NCBI RefSeq assembly: GCF_015709525.1
Contig: NZ_JADNRA010000025.1
Location: 1-64,000, forward strand
Length of the DNA stretch: 64,000 bases
Source of the DNA: Methylocystis sp. L43
GTDB lineage: Bacteria > Pseudomonadota > Alphaproteobacteria > Rhizobiales > Beijerinckiaceae
Direction of reading: 5' to 3'
Made by a program: the position numbers and the translations under genes
In this document: positions 29,958-38,777 of the stretch, in pieces
How the letters are laid out: each line of letters starts with the position of its first letter
Position numbering within the stretch: position 1 is the first letter of the stretch
The notes under the pieces: generated by a model
The model's input: only the letters and a program-made list of their open reading frames with translations
Databases searched by the model: none
What the model was told of the DNA's origin: nothing

Positions 29958-30191
29958 GCTGCCTTCTCCAACTTAGTGGCTTCAATTCAAATGGCGACTA
30001 TGAGCTCAAGACCAAGAAGGCGTGACAACAAGTAGCGACGACCGCCCCAACAGCGGGGCGTCGATTCGCCACGGCGGCGTTCGCCGCAATTGGCCAGCCG
30101 CGCGCTTGAAGTTCCGCGAGCCCACCCCTTATCCAAAAGATACGGCGCGGTTTGCGCTCGCCGGACAGCCCTTTTTCAAGGAGACGCGTTA

Positions 30192-30752
30192 ATGACAATC
30201 GAAGAAGAACAGAGCCAGACGCGCGAGGTCGTTGGCGTGTTCAACGACGCTGGCGCGCTCCAAGAGGCCATCGACGATCTGATGTCGTCGGGCTTCGATC
30301 GCGCTGAGATCAGTCTGCTCGCAAGCGAGGAGGCCGTCGACGAAAAGCTCGGTCATAAATACAAGAAGGTCACCGAGCTTGAAGACGAGGAGGCCGCGCC
30401 GCGGACGCATTACGTGTCGGTGGAATCGATCGGCGATGCGCAAGGCGGCGTGATCGGCGGGCTGGTGTATGTCGGCGCCGGCGCGGCGATCAGCGCCATA
30501 TTCGCGTCAGGCGGCGCCCTGGCGACGGTGATCGCGGGCGCGCTGCTCGCGGGAGGAAGCGCAGGCGTGCTCGGCGCGGCTTTGGCCAAGCTGATCGGCG
30601 ATCATCACGCGAAACACCTTGAAGAACAACTTCGCCATGGCGGACTGCTTCTCTGGGTGCGGACGCGGGATTCTCAGCGCGAACGCAAGGCGCAGGAGAT
30701 TTTGGCGCGGCACTCCGGGCGCGATGTCCACGCCCATACCGTAAAGCTCTAG
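30192..30752 (+). CDS. Stress-type membrane-associated protein with YflT-like N-terminus
   Basis: A 186-residue protein. Residues 10-50 (EVVGVFNDAGALQEAIDDL) match the YflT-type stress motif also seen in the protein at 10109-10861. A glycine/alanine-rich hydrophobic stretch at about 75-140 could form two membrane helices, and the C-terminus (GGLLLWVRTRDSQRERKAQEIL) is amphipathic. Family members are known as general stress proteins without a defined activity. AAGGAG lies before the ATG at 30192. Its end overlaps the end of ppk2 by four bases. Confidence 0.68.
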   Translation: MTIEEEQSQTREVVGVFNDAGALQEAIDDLMSSGFDRAEISLLASEEAVDEKLGHKYKKVTELEDEEAAPRTHYVSVESIGDAQGGVIGGLVYVGAGAAISAIFASGGALATVIAGALLAGGSAGVLGAALAKLIGDHHAKHLEEQLRHGGLLLWVRTRDSQRERKAQEILARHSGRDVHAHTVKL

Positions 30753-31756
30753 CGGGAACGCTTGCGCTTCTTCTCGGCGTCCATCGCTAGCGACTTGCCC
30801 AGTATGTGCTCGTCGCGGCCGATGACGTGTGCGCTGGCGCCGACGATGAGCGGATCGGGTCCGTGTACGACGCTATGATCTTTATTCGGATAGTCGAGGC
30901 TCGATAAAAAGTGCTGCATGCAATTAAGGCGCGCGCGCTTTTTGTCGTCCGATTTGATGACGATCCAGGGCGCGTCGGCCGTGTCTGAGAAGAAGAACAT
31001 CGCCTCCTTCGCCTCGGTGTAATCGTCCCATTTGTCCATTGACGCGCGGTCGATCGGCGAGAGTTTCCACTGCTTCAAGGGATCGTTCATTCGCGAGCGG
31101 AAGCGGCGCTGCTGCTCCTCGCGCGTCACCGAGAACCAATATTTGTAGAGGCGAACGCCGGAATTGACGAACATGCGCTCAAGATCGGGACATTGGCGCA
31201 TGAAGTCGAGATATTCGTTCGGGGTGCAGAAATTCATCACCCGCTCGACGCCGGCGCGATTGTACCAGGAGCGGTCGAAGAAAACGATCTCGCCCGCCGC
31301 CGGCAGGTGCTGGATGTAACGCTGGAAATACCACTGGCTGCGCTCGCGCTCGGATGGCTTCTCCAGCGCGACGACGCGCGCGCCGCGCGGGTTAAGATGT
31401 TCCATAAAACGCTTGATGGTGCCGCCCTTGCCGGCGGCGTCGCGCCCCTCGAACAGCAAGACGATGCGTTGACCGGTCTCCTTCACCCAGTTTTGCGCTT
31501 TGAGGAGCTCCACCTGGAGCAGCTCCATATGCCTCAGGTAGATCTTCTCGCTCAGGCGCGTCTTGTACGGAAATTCTCCTGATTCAAACGCCTTCCGCAC
31601 CGCTTCGGCATCAGCCCGCAGGCGACGCACGTCTGGATGCGGCGCGTGGGGATGCGCCGCGCGCCCTGCCCCTTGAACGTCCCCGGGCTCTGCCTCGACT
31701 TTGGGACCTGGAGCCTCCACGCCGGTCTCAGCGACCGCGTTGACGGTTTCATCCAT
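30749..31756 (-). CDS. ppk2: Polyphosphate kinase 2
   Basis: A 335-residue PPK2-family enzyme that transfers phosphate between polyphosphate and a nucleotide. Walker A is GRDAAGKGG near residue 105, and the Walker B region is FFDRSWYNRAG near 160, followed by the lid motif YWFSVTREEQQRRF and KWDDYTEAKEAMFF. It resembles the single-domain class I form. The first 65 residues are low-complexity and Pro/Ala-rich. It is the last gene of the accessory block before ppiD. Confidence 0.92.
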   Translation of the reverse strand: MDETVNAVAETGVEAPGPKVEAEPGDVQGAGRAAHPHAPHPDVRRLRADAEAVRKAFESGEFPYKTRLSEKIYLRHMELLQVELLKAQNWVKETGQRIVLLFEGRDAAGKGGTIKRFMEHLNPRGARVVALEKPSERERSQWYFQRYIQHLPAAGEIVFFDRSWYNRAGVERVMNFCTPNEYLDFMRQCPDLERMFVNSGVRLYKYWFSVTREEQQRRFRSRMNDPLKQWKLSPIDRASMDKWDDYTEAKEAMFFFSDTADAPWIVIKSDDKKRARLNCMQHFLSSLDYPNKDHSVVHGPDPLIVGASAHVIGRDEHILGKSLAMDAEKKRKRSR

Positions 31757-31967
31757 TATCGGGTCTCATTTTCGGCGCGCGGATTGGAACTGCTCAGGCG
31801 CGGTTTCTGGCCGGGAGGAGACTGCAAGCATTCGAAACGCAGGGCAATAGCGCATTTCGACGCGTGCGCGGTTCTGAGCGGAGCGCATTGCCACGCGCCC
31901 GCCCCCTCCCTATAGTCCGCCGCAAAACCGGGAAGCCGGATTCAACGTACCCAAGGATGCAATACTC

Positions 31968-33875
31968 ATGCTAGAAGGCCTGCGCGTCGCCTCGCAGAAC
32001 TGGATCGGCCGCTCCATCATGGCGCTGGTCATGGGCGTCATCGTCATCAGCTTCTCGATCTGGGGCGTCGGAGACGTGTTTCGCGGCATGACGGCCCAGC
32101 GGCTCGCCCGAGTCGGCAGCGGCGAAGTCACGGTCGAGACCTACCGCAGCGCCTACCAAAACGAGCTCCGCCGCATTCAGCAGCGGATGCGGCGCGCGAT
32201 CACCAATGAGGAAGCCCATCAGTCAGGACTGGATCTGCAGATCCTGGAGCGCCTGGTCACCGAAGTCGCGCTCGACCAAAAGGCGCGGCAGCTCGGATTG
32301 GCCGCAAGCGATGAGACCACCCAGCGTCTGCTCGCGTCCGAAAAGGTGTTTCAGGGCGCCGACGGCAAATTCGACGCCATGCGCTTCAAGCAGATCGCCA
32401 ATGACTCCGGCTTCACTGAGCGCGGCTTCGTCGCGGATCAGAAGAACGCCTACCTGCGCAAGATGATCACCGACGTCGTCGTCGCCGGAGCCGAGCCGCC
32501 CAAGTTGATGGTCGAGGCGATCTATCGTTTCCGCAATGAATCGCGAACGATCGACTACGTCATTCTGCCGCCGTCGCTGGCCGGCGCCGCGGCGACGCCA
32601 TCCGACGAAGAGCTGAAAAAATACTTCGACGAACGTGAGCAGAGCTTCCGCGCCAAGGAATACCGCAAGCTGACGGCGCTGGTCGTCAGCCCTTCCACGG
32701 TCGGTAAGCCGGAGAGCGTGCCTGCCGAGCAGGTGCGCAAGCTTTATGACGAGGTCAAATCGAAGCGCTACGGAATGCCGGAAAAGCGTGACGTGCGGCA
32801 GATCGTGTTCAAGACCGACACGGAAGCCGAAGCCGCGCTCGCCAAACTCAAAGCGGGCGCGGACATCGAGGCGATGGCGGCCGAGCTCAAACTCAATCCC
32901 AAGGACGTCAACCTCGGCCTCGTCGAGCAGCGCGACTTTGGCGATCCCAAGGTCGGCGCGGCCGTATTTGCGCTTGCCGAGCCGGGGCTCACAGAGCCGG
33001 TTCACACCGCCTTCGGCGCCGTCGTGTCCCAGGTCAAGAGCATCGCCCCGGCGGTCTACAACAAGACTTTCGAGCAGGCCGAGCCGGAACTGCGCGCGGA
33101 AATCGCCGCGCAGGGCGCCATGCCTGAAGTGCGCCGGCTCCATGAGGCCATCGAGGACCAACGCGCCTCTGGCAAAACTCTCGCCGAATCCGCAAAGGCC
33201 GTGGGGCTGGAGACGCAGGTCTATGATGGCGTCGACGATGCAGGCAATGACCGCAGCGGCAAGCCGATCGCCGGCCTTCCTTCCGGTCCCGACCTCGTGA
33301 AGGCCGCCTTCGCATCGGACATCGGCGTCGATAACGATACCGTCGCGACGCGTGACGGCGGCTATGTCTGGTACGAGGTCAACGGCATCGAGCCCGCCCG
33401 GCAGAAGACATTCGAAGAGGTGAAGGCGGCCGTCGTCGACGCCATGCGCAGCGATGCAGCGCAAAAGGCGCTCGCCGCCAAGGCCGATGAAATCGTCGCG
33501 AAGCTGAACGCGGGCCGGTCAATCGAAGACGTCGCCAAGGAAGTGGGCGTTCAGACCCAACGCGCCAATGACGTGAAGCGCGAAGCGCGGCCCGACTTCA
33601 ACACCAACGTCATCGTTCGATTCTTCGATGTCGCGCCGCGCACCGCCGGCTCCGCCGTCGTCGACAATGGGCGGCTGGTGTTTTTCGTGCGCGACTCGGC
33701 GACTCCCGTGTTCGACCCGAGTTCGATCGAAGCGAAGACGATCGCCCAGCAACTGAAGCCTGCCATTCACAACGACCTGCTGGAACAATATGTCGGCGGC
33801 CTCGAGAAGGCGCTCGGCGTCGACATCAACCAGAAGGCCTTGGAAGCCGCCACCGGAGCGGAACGCGACAAGTGA
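31968..33875 (+). CDS. ppiD: PpiD-type periplasmic folding factor (SurA N-terminal domain, parvulin domain)
   Basis: A 635-residue membrane-anchored chaperone. A single N-terminal helix (ALVMGVIVISFSIWG) anchors it; a SurA-like chaperone domain follows (QNELRRIQQRMRRAI), then a parvulin-like rotamase region around residues 240-350 and a C-terminal chaperone region. It would help outer-membrane and secreted proteins fold. Its stop codon overlaps the trpE start, an arrangement also seen in other Rhizobiales as I recall. Confidence 0.88.
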   Translation: MLEGLRVASQNWIGRSIMALVMGVIVISFSIWGVGDVFRGMTAQRLARVGSGEVTVETYRSAYQNELRRIQQRMRRAITNEEAHQSGLDLQILERLVTEVALDQKARQLGLAASDETTQRLLASEKVFQGADGKFDAMRFKQIANDSGFTERGFVADQKNAYLRKMITDVVVAGAEPPKLMVEAIYRFRNESRTIDYVILPPSLAGAAATPSDEELKKYFDEREQSFRAKEYRKLTALVVSPSTVGKPESVPAEQVRKLYDEVKSKRYGMPEKRDVRQIVFKTDTEAEAALAKLKAGADIEAMAAELKLNPKDVNLGLVEQRDFGDPKVGAAVFALAEPGLTEPVHTAFGAVVSQVKSIAPAVYNKTFEQAEPELRAEIAAQGAMPEVRRLHEAIEDQRASGKTLAESAKAVGLETQVYDGVDDAGNDRSGKPIAGLPSGPDLVKAAFASDIGVDNDTVATRDGGYVWYEVNGIEPARQKTFEEVKAAVVDAMRSDAAQKALAAKADEIVAKLNAGRSIEDVAKEVGVQTQRANDVKREARPDFNTNVIVRFFDVAPRTAGSAVVDNGRLVFFVRDSATPVFDPSSIEAKTIAQQLKPAIHNDLLEQYVGGLEKALGVDINQKALEAATGAERDK

Positions 33876-35401
33876 GCGGCGCGCTGTTCGAGCCTGACTT
33901 CGACGCCTTCGGCGCCGAATACGACGCAGATCGGCCGCAACTGGTCGTCACTCGGTTGGTCGCCGATCTCGAAACGCCGGTCTCCGCCTATCTCAAGCTC
34001 ACGCACAATCGGCGCGGCGCTGCTTTTCTGCTCGAATCCGTCGAAGGCGGCGCCGCCCGCGGCCGCTATTCGATGATCGGCCTCGACCCGGACGTGATTT
34101 TTCGCGTCCTCGGCGACAGAGCGGAAATTAATCGCGCCGCACTCGACGACGCGAGCGTCTTCACGCCCTGCGAGGGGGCGCCGCTCGTCGCCTTACGTCA
34201 GCTCATCGCCGAATCCGCCGTGCCGCAGGCCGTGCGGCTGCCGCCGATGGCGGCGGGAGTCTTCGGCTACCTTGGCTATGACATGGTGCGCCAGATGGAG
34301 CGCCTCGGACCGGCCAAGCAAGACAGAATCGGCGCGCCTGACGCGCTTTTCATGCGTCCGACGGTCATGATCGTCTTTGACACGGTTCGCGACGAAATTT
34401 CCATTGTCACGCCCGCTCGACCAAAAGCCGGCGTCGCGGCGAAGGCGGCCTATGAAGCGGCGCTCGCGCGCCTCGACAAAGTCGTTGCAACGCTGGAGGC
34501 GCCGCTGGAGCATCGCGATGGCGGGGCCGACGTGCAGCTTCTCGCTCAGGAGCCGGTTTCGAATACGCCGCAATCGCGTTTTCTCGAGATGGTCGAGCGC
34601 GCCAAGGAATACATTCGCGCCGGCGACATCTTCCAGGTCGTGCTGTCGCAGCGGTTCACCGCGCCATTCGCTTTGCCCGCCTTTTCGCTCTATCGCGCGT
34701 TGCGCCGCGTGAATCCGGCGCCTTTTTTATGCTTTCTCGATTTCGGCGCGTTTCAGATCGTCTGTTCGAGTCCCGAGATCCTCGTGCGCGTCGCCGACGC
34801 CAAGGTGACGATTCGCCCGATCGCCGGCACGCGCTGGCGCAGCGAGGAGAAAGCGGAGGACGAGCGTCTGGCGGCGGATCTCCTCGCCGATGAAAAGGAG
34901 CGCGCCGAACATCTCATGCTGCTCGACCTCGGCCGCAACGACGTCGGCCGCGTCGCAAGGACGGGCACGGTGCGCGTCACTGACAGTTTCACCATCGAGC
35001 GCTACAGTCACGTGATGCACATCGTCTCCAATGTTGAAGGCGAGCTCGATGCGCGCCATGATTGCATCGACGCGCTCGCCGCGGGGTTTCCCGCCGGCAC
35101 CGTCTCCGGCGCGCCGAAAGTGCGCGCTATGGAGATCATTGACGAGCTTGAGACCGACAAGCGCGGCATCTATGGCGGCTGCATCGGCTATTTCGGCGCC
35201 GGCGGCCAAATGGACACCTGCATCGTGCTGCGCACGGCGATCGTGAAGGACGGCAAGATGCATGTGCAGGCAGGAGCCGGCGTCGTCTACGACAGCGAAC
35301 CGGAATATGAACACCGCGAATGCGTCAACAAGGCGAAAGCGCTTTTCCGCGCCGCCGAGGAAGCGGTTCGCTTCGCAACGCGCGCGCGGCGGGGGCAGTA
35401 G
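33872..35401 (+). CDS. trpE: Anthranilate synthase component I
   Basis: A 509-residue enzyme that converts chorismate to anthranilate with TrpG in tryptophan synthesis. The N-terminal feedback site is recognisable by LLESVEGG near residue 50. The catalytic half has QVVLSQRF, PIAGTRWRSEEK, LLDLGRNDVGRV, GTVSGAPKVRAM and the C-terminal GAGVVYDSEPEYE. It starts at GTG inside the ppiD stop (GTGA), so it is coupled to ppiD. trpG lies 2.7 kb downstream, separated by three genes. Confidence 0.95.
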   Translation: MSGALFEPDFDAFGAEYDADRPQLVVTRLVADLETPVSAYLKLTHNRRGAAFLLESVEGGAARGRYSMIGLDPDVIFRVLGDRAEINRAALDDASVFTPCEGAPLVALRQLIAESAVPQAVRLPPMAAGVFGYLGYDMVRQMERLGPAKQDRIGAPDALFMRPTVMIVFDTVRDEISIVTPARPKAGVAAKAAYEAALARLDKVVATLEAPLEHRDGGADVQLLAQEPVSNTPQSRFLEMVERAKEYIRAGDIFQVVLSQRFTAPFALPAFSLYRALRRVNPAPFLCFLDFGAFQIVCSSPEILVRVADAKVTIRPIAGTRWRSEEKAEDERLAADLLADEKERAEHLMLLDLGRNDVGRVARTGTVRVTDSFTIERYSHVMHIVSNVEGELDARHDCIDALAAGFPAGTVSGAPKVRAMEIIDELETDKRGIYGGCIGYFGAGGQMDTCIVLRTAIVKDGKMHVQAGAGVVYDSEPEYEHRECVNKAKALFRAAEEAVRFATRARRGQ

Positions 35402-35450
35402 CCATTTCCGCCAAAGCGCATGGACAGCGAGACAGGCGGCGGCGCATCTG

Positions 35451-35957
35451 ATGGACGGCCCGACGATCTACGACGACGGCGACGATCCCTACCGCGCAAT
35501 TCGCGTCGGCGAACCGAATGGCGGCGACGCCGCAAAATGGGGCGTGCTGCTTTCGCGCTTCATGCGCATCGTCGCGTTATTTTGGCTCGTGCAAGGTTTG
35601 ATGCAGTGGCGGATCATTCTCGCTGCGGAACGCTCGATTTTTGAGACCATGCCGCAGAGCGCAGCCTCCGCCGTTATTTTCTTCGCCGTGCTCGATCTCA
35701 TCGCCGGCGTCGGCTTGTGGCTGGCGACGCCCTGGGGCGGCGTGTTGTGGCTGCTCGTCGCGAGCGCGCAGATTTTTCTTACGCTCAGCATGCCGGGATT
35801 CTTCACCGGCGGTTATTGGCTGATCGGCGTCAACGCCGTGCTGATCGCCATGTATTTCGGGCTGACCTTCGAGGCCGGACGCGATATCGAGGCGCAGCAC
35901 ATGCGCGAACGCCGCCGTCGCCGCAAATTCGACAGGAAACCGCCAAAGGCTTCCTAA
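35451..35957 (+). CDS. DUF6163-like four-helix membrane protein
   Basis: A 168-residue protein with a charged N-terminus and about four membrane helices (IVALFWLVQGLMQW; AVIFFAVLDLIAGVGLW; VLWLLVASAQIFLTL; WLIGVNAVLIAMYFGL), ending in a basic tail (RERRRRRKF). In other Rhizobiales I recall a DUF6163-type membrane gene next to ldtR, as here. No catalytic residues are evident. I start at the ATG at 35451, 50 bases after trpE. Confidence 0.65.
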   Translation: MDGPTIYDDGDDPYRAIRVGEPNGGDAAKWGVLLSRFMRIVALFWLVQGLMQWRIILAAERSIFETMPQSAASAVIFFAVLDLIAGVGLWLATPWGGVLWLLVASAQIFLTLSMPGFFTGGYWLIGVNAVLIAMYFGLTFEAGRDIEAQHMRERRRRRKFDRKPPKAS

Positions 35958-36156
35958 CGCGCAAGGTTTGTTAGAGGAATCATTAGCGTAAATCGACGTT
36001 TAAGTTCATCTCTCATTCACCGCAAACAGCCCCTATCGGGGTAAACGCGCGATTCAGGCTGTTGTTTAAACCGCCTTTCACCTGCGCCGATCTAATTTGA
36101 TCTCATCGAACGCCGATCAAGAGATGCGCGATGCATCCGCCCTGATGGAGAAGACG

Positions 36157-36663
36157 ATGAGCGCCATGACCAAGACAGCCCCTGCCCGCGAGGATCGCGC
36201 CAGCGAGATCCGACCGGTTTATCTCGAAGCGCTCACGCTCGTCGAACGCCTTCACCGCCGTCTGCTCGACGTCATCAAGGACGAATTCGACCGCCGGGAT
36301 CTTGGCGACGTCAATTCCGTGCAGGCGCTGCTGCTTTACAACATCGGCGACAAGGAGTTGACCGCGAGCGAATTGCGCACGCGCGGCTATTATCTCGGGT
36401 CCAATGTTTCATACAACGTCAAGAAGCTCGTCGACATGGGCTATATGCATCATGCGCGCTCGCGCCTTGATCGGCGTTCGGTGCGCATCAGCCTGACCCC
36501 GAAGGGCAAGCAAATTCACGACATCGTTGCGCAGCTTTATGAGAAGCACGCGCTGACGGTCGAGCAGATCGGCGGCGTCTCCTGCGACGAGTTTCGCACC
36601 CTCAATACGTCGCTTTCACGGCTGGAGCGCTTCTGGACCGATCAGGTCCGCTATCGCCTCTGA
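36157..36663 (+). CDS. ldtR: LdtR, MarR-family transcriptional regulator
   Basis: A 168-residue winged-helix protein. The recognition region is RGYYLGSNVSYNVKKLVDMG near residue 75 and the wing is SRLDRRSVRISLTPKG. It closely follows the LdtR type described in Rhizobiales, which controls L,D-transpeptidase genes of the cell wall. GGAGAAG sits six bases before the ATG at 36157; in-frame earlier starts at 36145 and 36124 lack such a site. A strong terminator follows. Confidence 0.85.
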   Translation: MSAMTKTAPAREDRASEIRPVYLEALTLVERLHRRLLDVIKDEFDRRDLGDVNSVQALLLYNIGDKELTASELRTRGYYLGSNVSYNVKKLVDMGYMHHARSRLDRRSVRISLTPKGKQIHDIVAQLYEKHALTVEQIGGVSCDEFRTLNTSLSRLERFWTDQVRYRL

Positions 36664-36707
36664 GGCGATTTCGCTTTCTTCTCGTCTCTCAACCGTAGTC
36701 TCTCTAT

Positions 36708-36747
36708 CGCCGGCAAGCGCCCCAGAGCCGCTTCGCCGGCGTTTTTT
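36708..36747 (+). terminator. Rho-independent terminator after ldtR
   Basis: The stem CGCCGGC-AAGCG pairs with CGCTTCGCCGGCG (one bulged base) and is followed by six Ts, 45 bases after the ldtR stop. Confidence 0.8.
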
Positions 36748-36768
36748 GTGCGCATCCCCGAGCCGGTT

Positions 36769-36825
36769 TGACAGACTTTTTCGATGAGAAGCTGCTCCAA
36801 CGCTTTGATTTTGAGCGCTTCCTTA
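36769..36825 (+). repeat. Dispersed repeat, copy 2
   Basis: This stretch reads CAGACTTTTTCGATGAGA, then CTGCTCCAA, CTTTGATTTT and GAGCGCTTCC. It matches the minus strand of 7962-8015 with about eight differences. Only one arm of the palindrome of copy 1 is kept. It sits between the ldtR terminator and the M50 protease gene. Confidence 0.68.
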
Positions 36826-36920
36826 TCGATCACATGATCCGTGTGAGCAGGAAGCGCTCTAGCGCAAACCGCCGCTCAGTCCTATCTTACCGGCTGTTAA
36901 CCACAACCGAAGGAGCTCAA

Positions 36921-38033
36921 ATGCGTTGGTCCCTCACGATCGGCTCCTTCATGGGAACCGCCGTGCGCATTCACGTCACGTTCCTGCTGCTTTTGGGCTG
37001 GATCGGCTTTGCGGCCTACCAGCGCGGCGGCGCCGTCGCAGCGCGCGACAGCATCCTGTTCATCGTCGCGATCTTTATCTGCGTCGTGTTGCACGAGTTC
37101 GGACACATCTTGACCGCGCGGCGCTATGGCATCGTCTCGCCGGTGATCACGCTGCTGCCGATCGGCGGCGTGGCCGACATGGAAAAGATGCCTGAAAAGC
37201 CCCGCCAGGAGCTGCTGATCGCGCTGGCGGGTCCGGCGGTCAATCTCGTCATTGCAGCTTTGTTGATCCTGTTTCTTGGCGCCGTCGACGTGTCCGACGG
37301 AATCCAGATCAGCGACCCATCCGTCAATCTTCTGAAGCGTCTGGCGGCCGTGAATATCTTTCTCGCGGCGTTCAACTTGATCCCGGCCTTTCCGATGGAC
37401 GGCGGCCGCGTGCTGCGGGCGGCTCTATCGATCTGGATTGGCAAGGGCCGTGCGACGCGCATCGCCGCGCAGATCGGTCAGGGCTTCGCTTTTCTGCTCG
37501 GTTTTCTCGGGCTGTTCGGAAATCCGCTGCTGCTGTTCATCGCGATTTTCGTCTATATCGCGGCGGCTGGCGAAGCGCAGATGACGTCGATGTCCGAGGC
37601 GGCGCGCGGCCTGCAAGCCGCCGACGCCATGGAGACGCGCATCGCCGTGATCGAACGCAGCGCAAGCGTGCGCGAAGCGGTGGATATCCTTCTGGCCACG
37701 TCTCAGGACGAATTCCCGGTCGTGGACGCCTCGCGCCGGCTCGGCGGCTTTCTGTCCCGCGCCAACATCATCGAAGCCTTGCGGGCTGCCGAACCCGGCG
37801 CGCCGATCGCGCCTTTCGTTCGCCAGGAGCCCGCGACGATTGACGGTCGCGAGAGCATCGACGCCGCCCTGCCCAGGCTCACGGGCGGAGAGGCGGTCGG
37901 CGTGGTCGACGAGGAGGGGCGGTTCTTGGGTCTCCTGACCCGTCAGTCGCTGGCTGAGATCATGATGATCAAAGACGTTCGGCCGGACTGGCGCTTCTCG
38001 CCGCGAGACGATCGCCGTCCGACGGTTGCTTAA
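36921..38033 (+). CDS. Site-2-type M50 intramembrane metalloprotease with CBS domains
   Basis: A 370-residue membrane protease. The zinc motif HEFGH is at residues 58-62 inside a helix, and the second motif FPMDGGRVLRA near 152 supplies the third ligand. The C-terminal part (about residues 230-345) has a pair of CBS-like repeats (RIAVIERSASVREAVDIL, EFPVVDASRRLGG, GVVDEEGRFLGLL) that may sense adenine nucleotides. It probably cleaves a membrane-bound regulator, not identified here. AAGGAG lies just before the ATG at 36921. It sits between ldtR and trpG. Confidence 0.88.
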   Translation: MRWSLTIGSFMGTAVRIHVTFLLLLGWIGFAAYQRGGAVAARDSILFIVAIFICVVLHEFGHILTARRYGIVSPVITLLPIGGVADMEKMPEKPRQELLIALAGPAVNLVIAALLILFLGAVDVSDGIQISDPSVNLLKRLAAVNIFLAAFNLIPAFPMDGGRVLRAALSIWIGKGRATRIAAQIGQGFAFLLGFLGLFGNPLLLFIAIFVYIAAAGEAQMTSMSEAARGLQAADAMETRIAVIERSASVREAVDILLATSQDEFPVVDASRRLGGFLSRANIIEALRAAEPGAPIAPFVRQEPATIDGRESIDAALPRLTGGEAVGVVDEEGRFLGLLTRQSLAEIMMIKDVRPDWRFSPRDDRRPTVA

Positions 38034-38092
38034 GCCCGCCACCCGGCCTATTGCACTGTCAAACCCGCGCCAGGAGGCTGGACAGCAGCCCA

Positions 38093-38707
38093 ATGTCCAA
38101 CGTCACGCTTATCGACAACTACGACAGCTTCACTTTCAACCTGGTTCACTATTTCGGCCAGCTGGGCGCGAACGTCACGGTGCACCGCAACGACGCCGTT
38201 TCGGTCGCCGAAGTGCTGGCCGGGGGACCCGACGCGATCGTGCTGTCGCCCGGCCCCTGCACGCCGCATGAGGCGGGCATCTGCATGGAGCTGATCTCAG
38301 CCGCCGCCGAGACCGTGCCGATTTTCGGCGTCTGCCTCGGCCATCAGTCGATCGGCGAGGTGTTTGGCGGCGACGTCATTCGGGCGCCGCTGCCGATCCA
38401 CGGCAAGATGGCCACCATTCTCCATCACGGCGACGCCGTGTTTCGCGGCATCGAGGGGCCGTTCCAGGCGACGCGCTATCATTCGCTGATCGTCAGCCGC
38501 GACACCCTTCCCGACTGCCTGCGGGTGACCGCCGAGACGCCTGACGGCCTCATCATGGCGCTGTCGCATAAGACGCTGCCGACGCATGGCGTGCAGTTCC
38601 ATCCCGAGAGCATCACCTCGCAGCACGGCCACAAAATTTTACAAAATTTCCTCGATCTCGCGCGGGAGTGGAACGAGGGCCCTCGCCGGCGTGAGAAGGC
38701 GGCGTGA
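38093..38707 (+). CDS. trpG: Anthranilate synthase component II (glutamine amidotransferase)
   Basis: A 204-residue class I glutaminase that feeds ammonia to TrpE. It has DNYDSFTFNLV at the start, LSPGPCTPHEAGIC, the nucleophile in GVCLGHQ (Cys81) and the His-Glu pair in GVQFHPES near residue 175. It begins a trpG-trpD-trpC run. The closest start with a matching N-terminus is the ATG at 38093. Confidence 0.95.
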   Translation: MSNVTLIDNYDSFTFNLVHYFGQLGANVTVHRNDAVSVAEVLAGGPDAIVLSPGPCTPHEAGICMELISAAAETVPIFGVCLGHQSIGEVFGGDVIRAPLPIHGKMATILHHGDAVFRGIEGPFQATRYHSLIVSRDTLPDCLRVTAETPDGLIMALSHKTLPTHGVQFHPESITSQHGHKILQNFLDLAREWNEGPRRREKAA

Positions 38708-38777
38708 GGGCCGCTTCGAAGGTCGCCTGCGGCGGTCGGCCGGCGGCCCTGCCCTTGCGCAACGGCGCTGAACGACA

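Noticed and set aside
36768-36920. N-terminal extension of the M50 protease
   Set aside because: The upstream part of the frame runs through the dispersed repeat, and a strong AAGGAG site marks the ATG at 36921.
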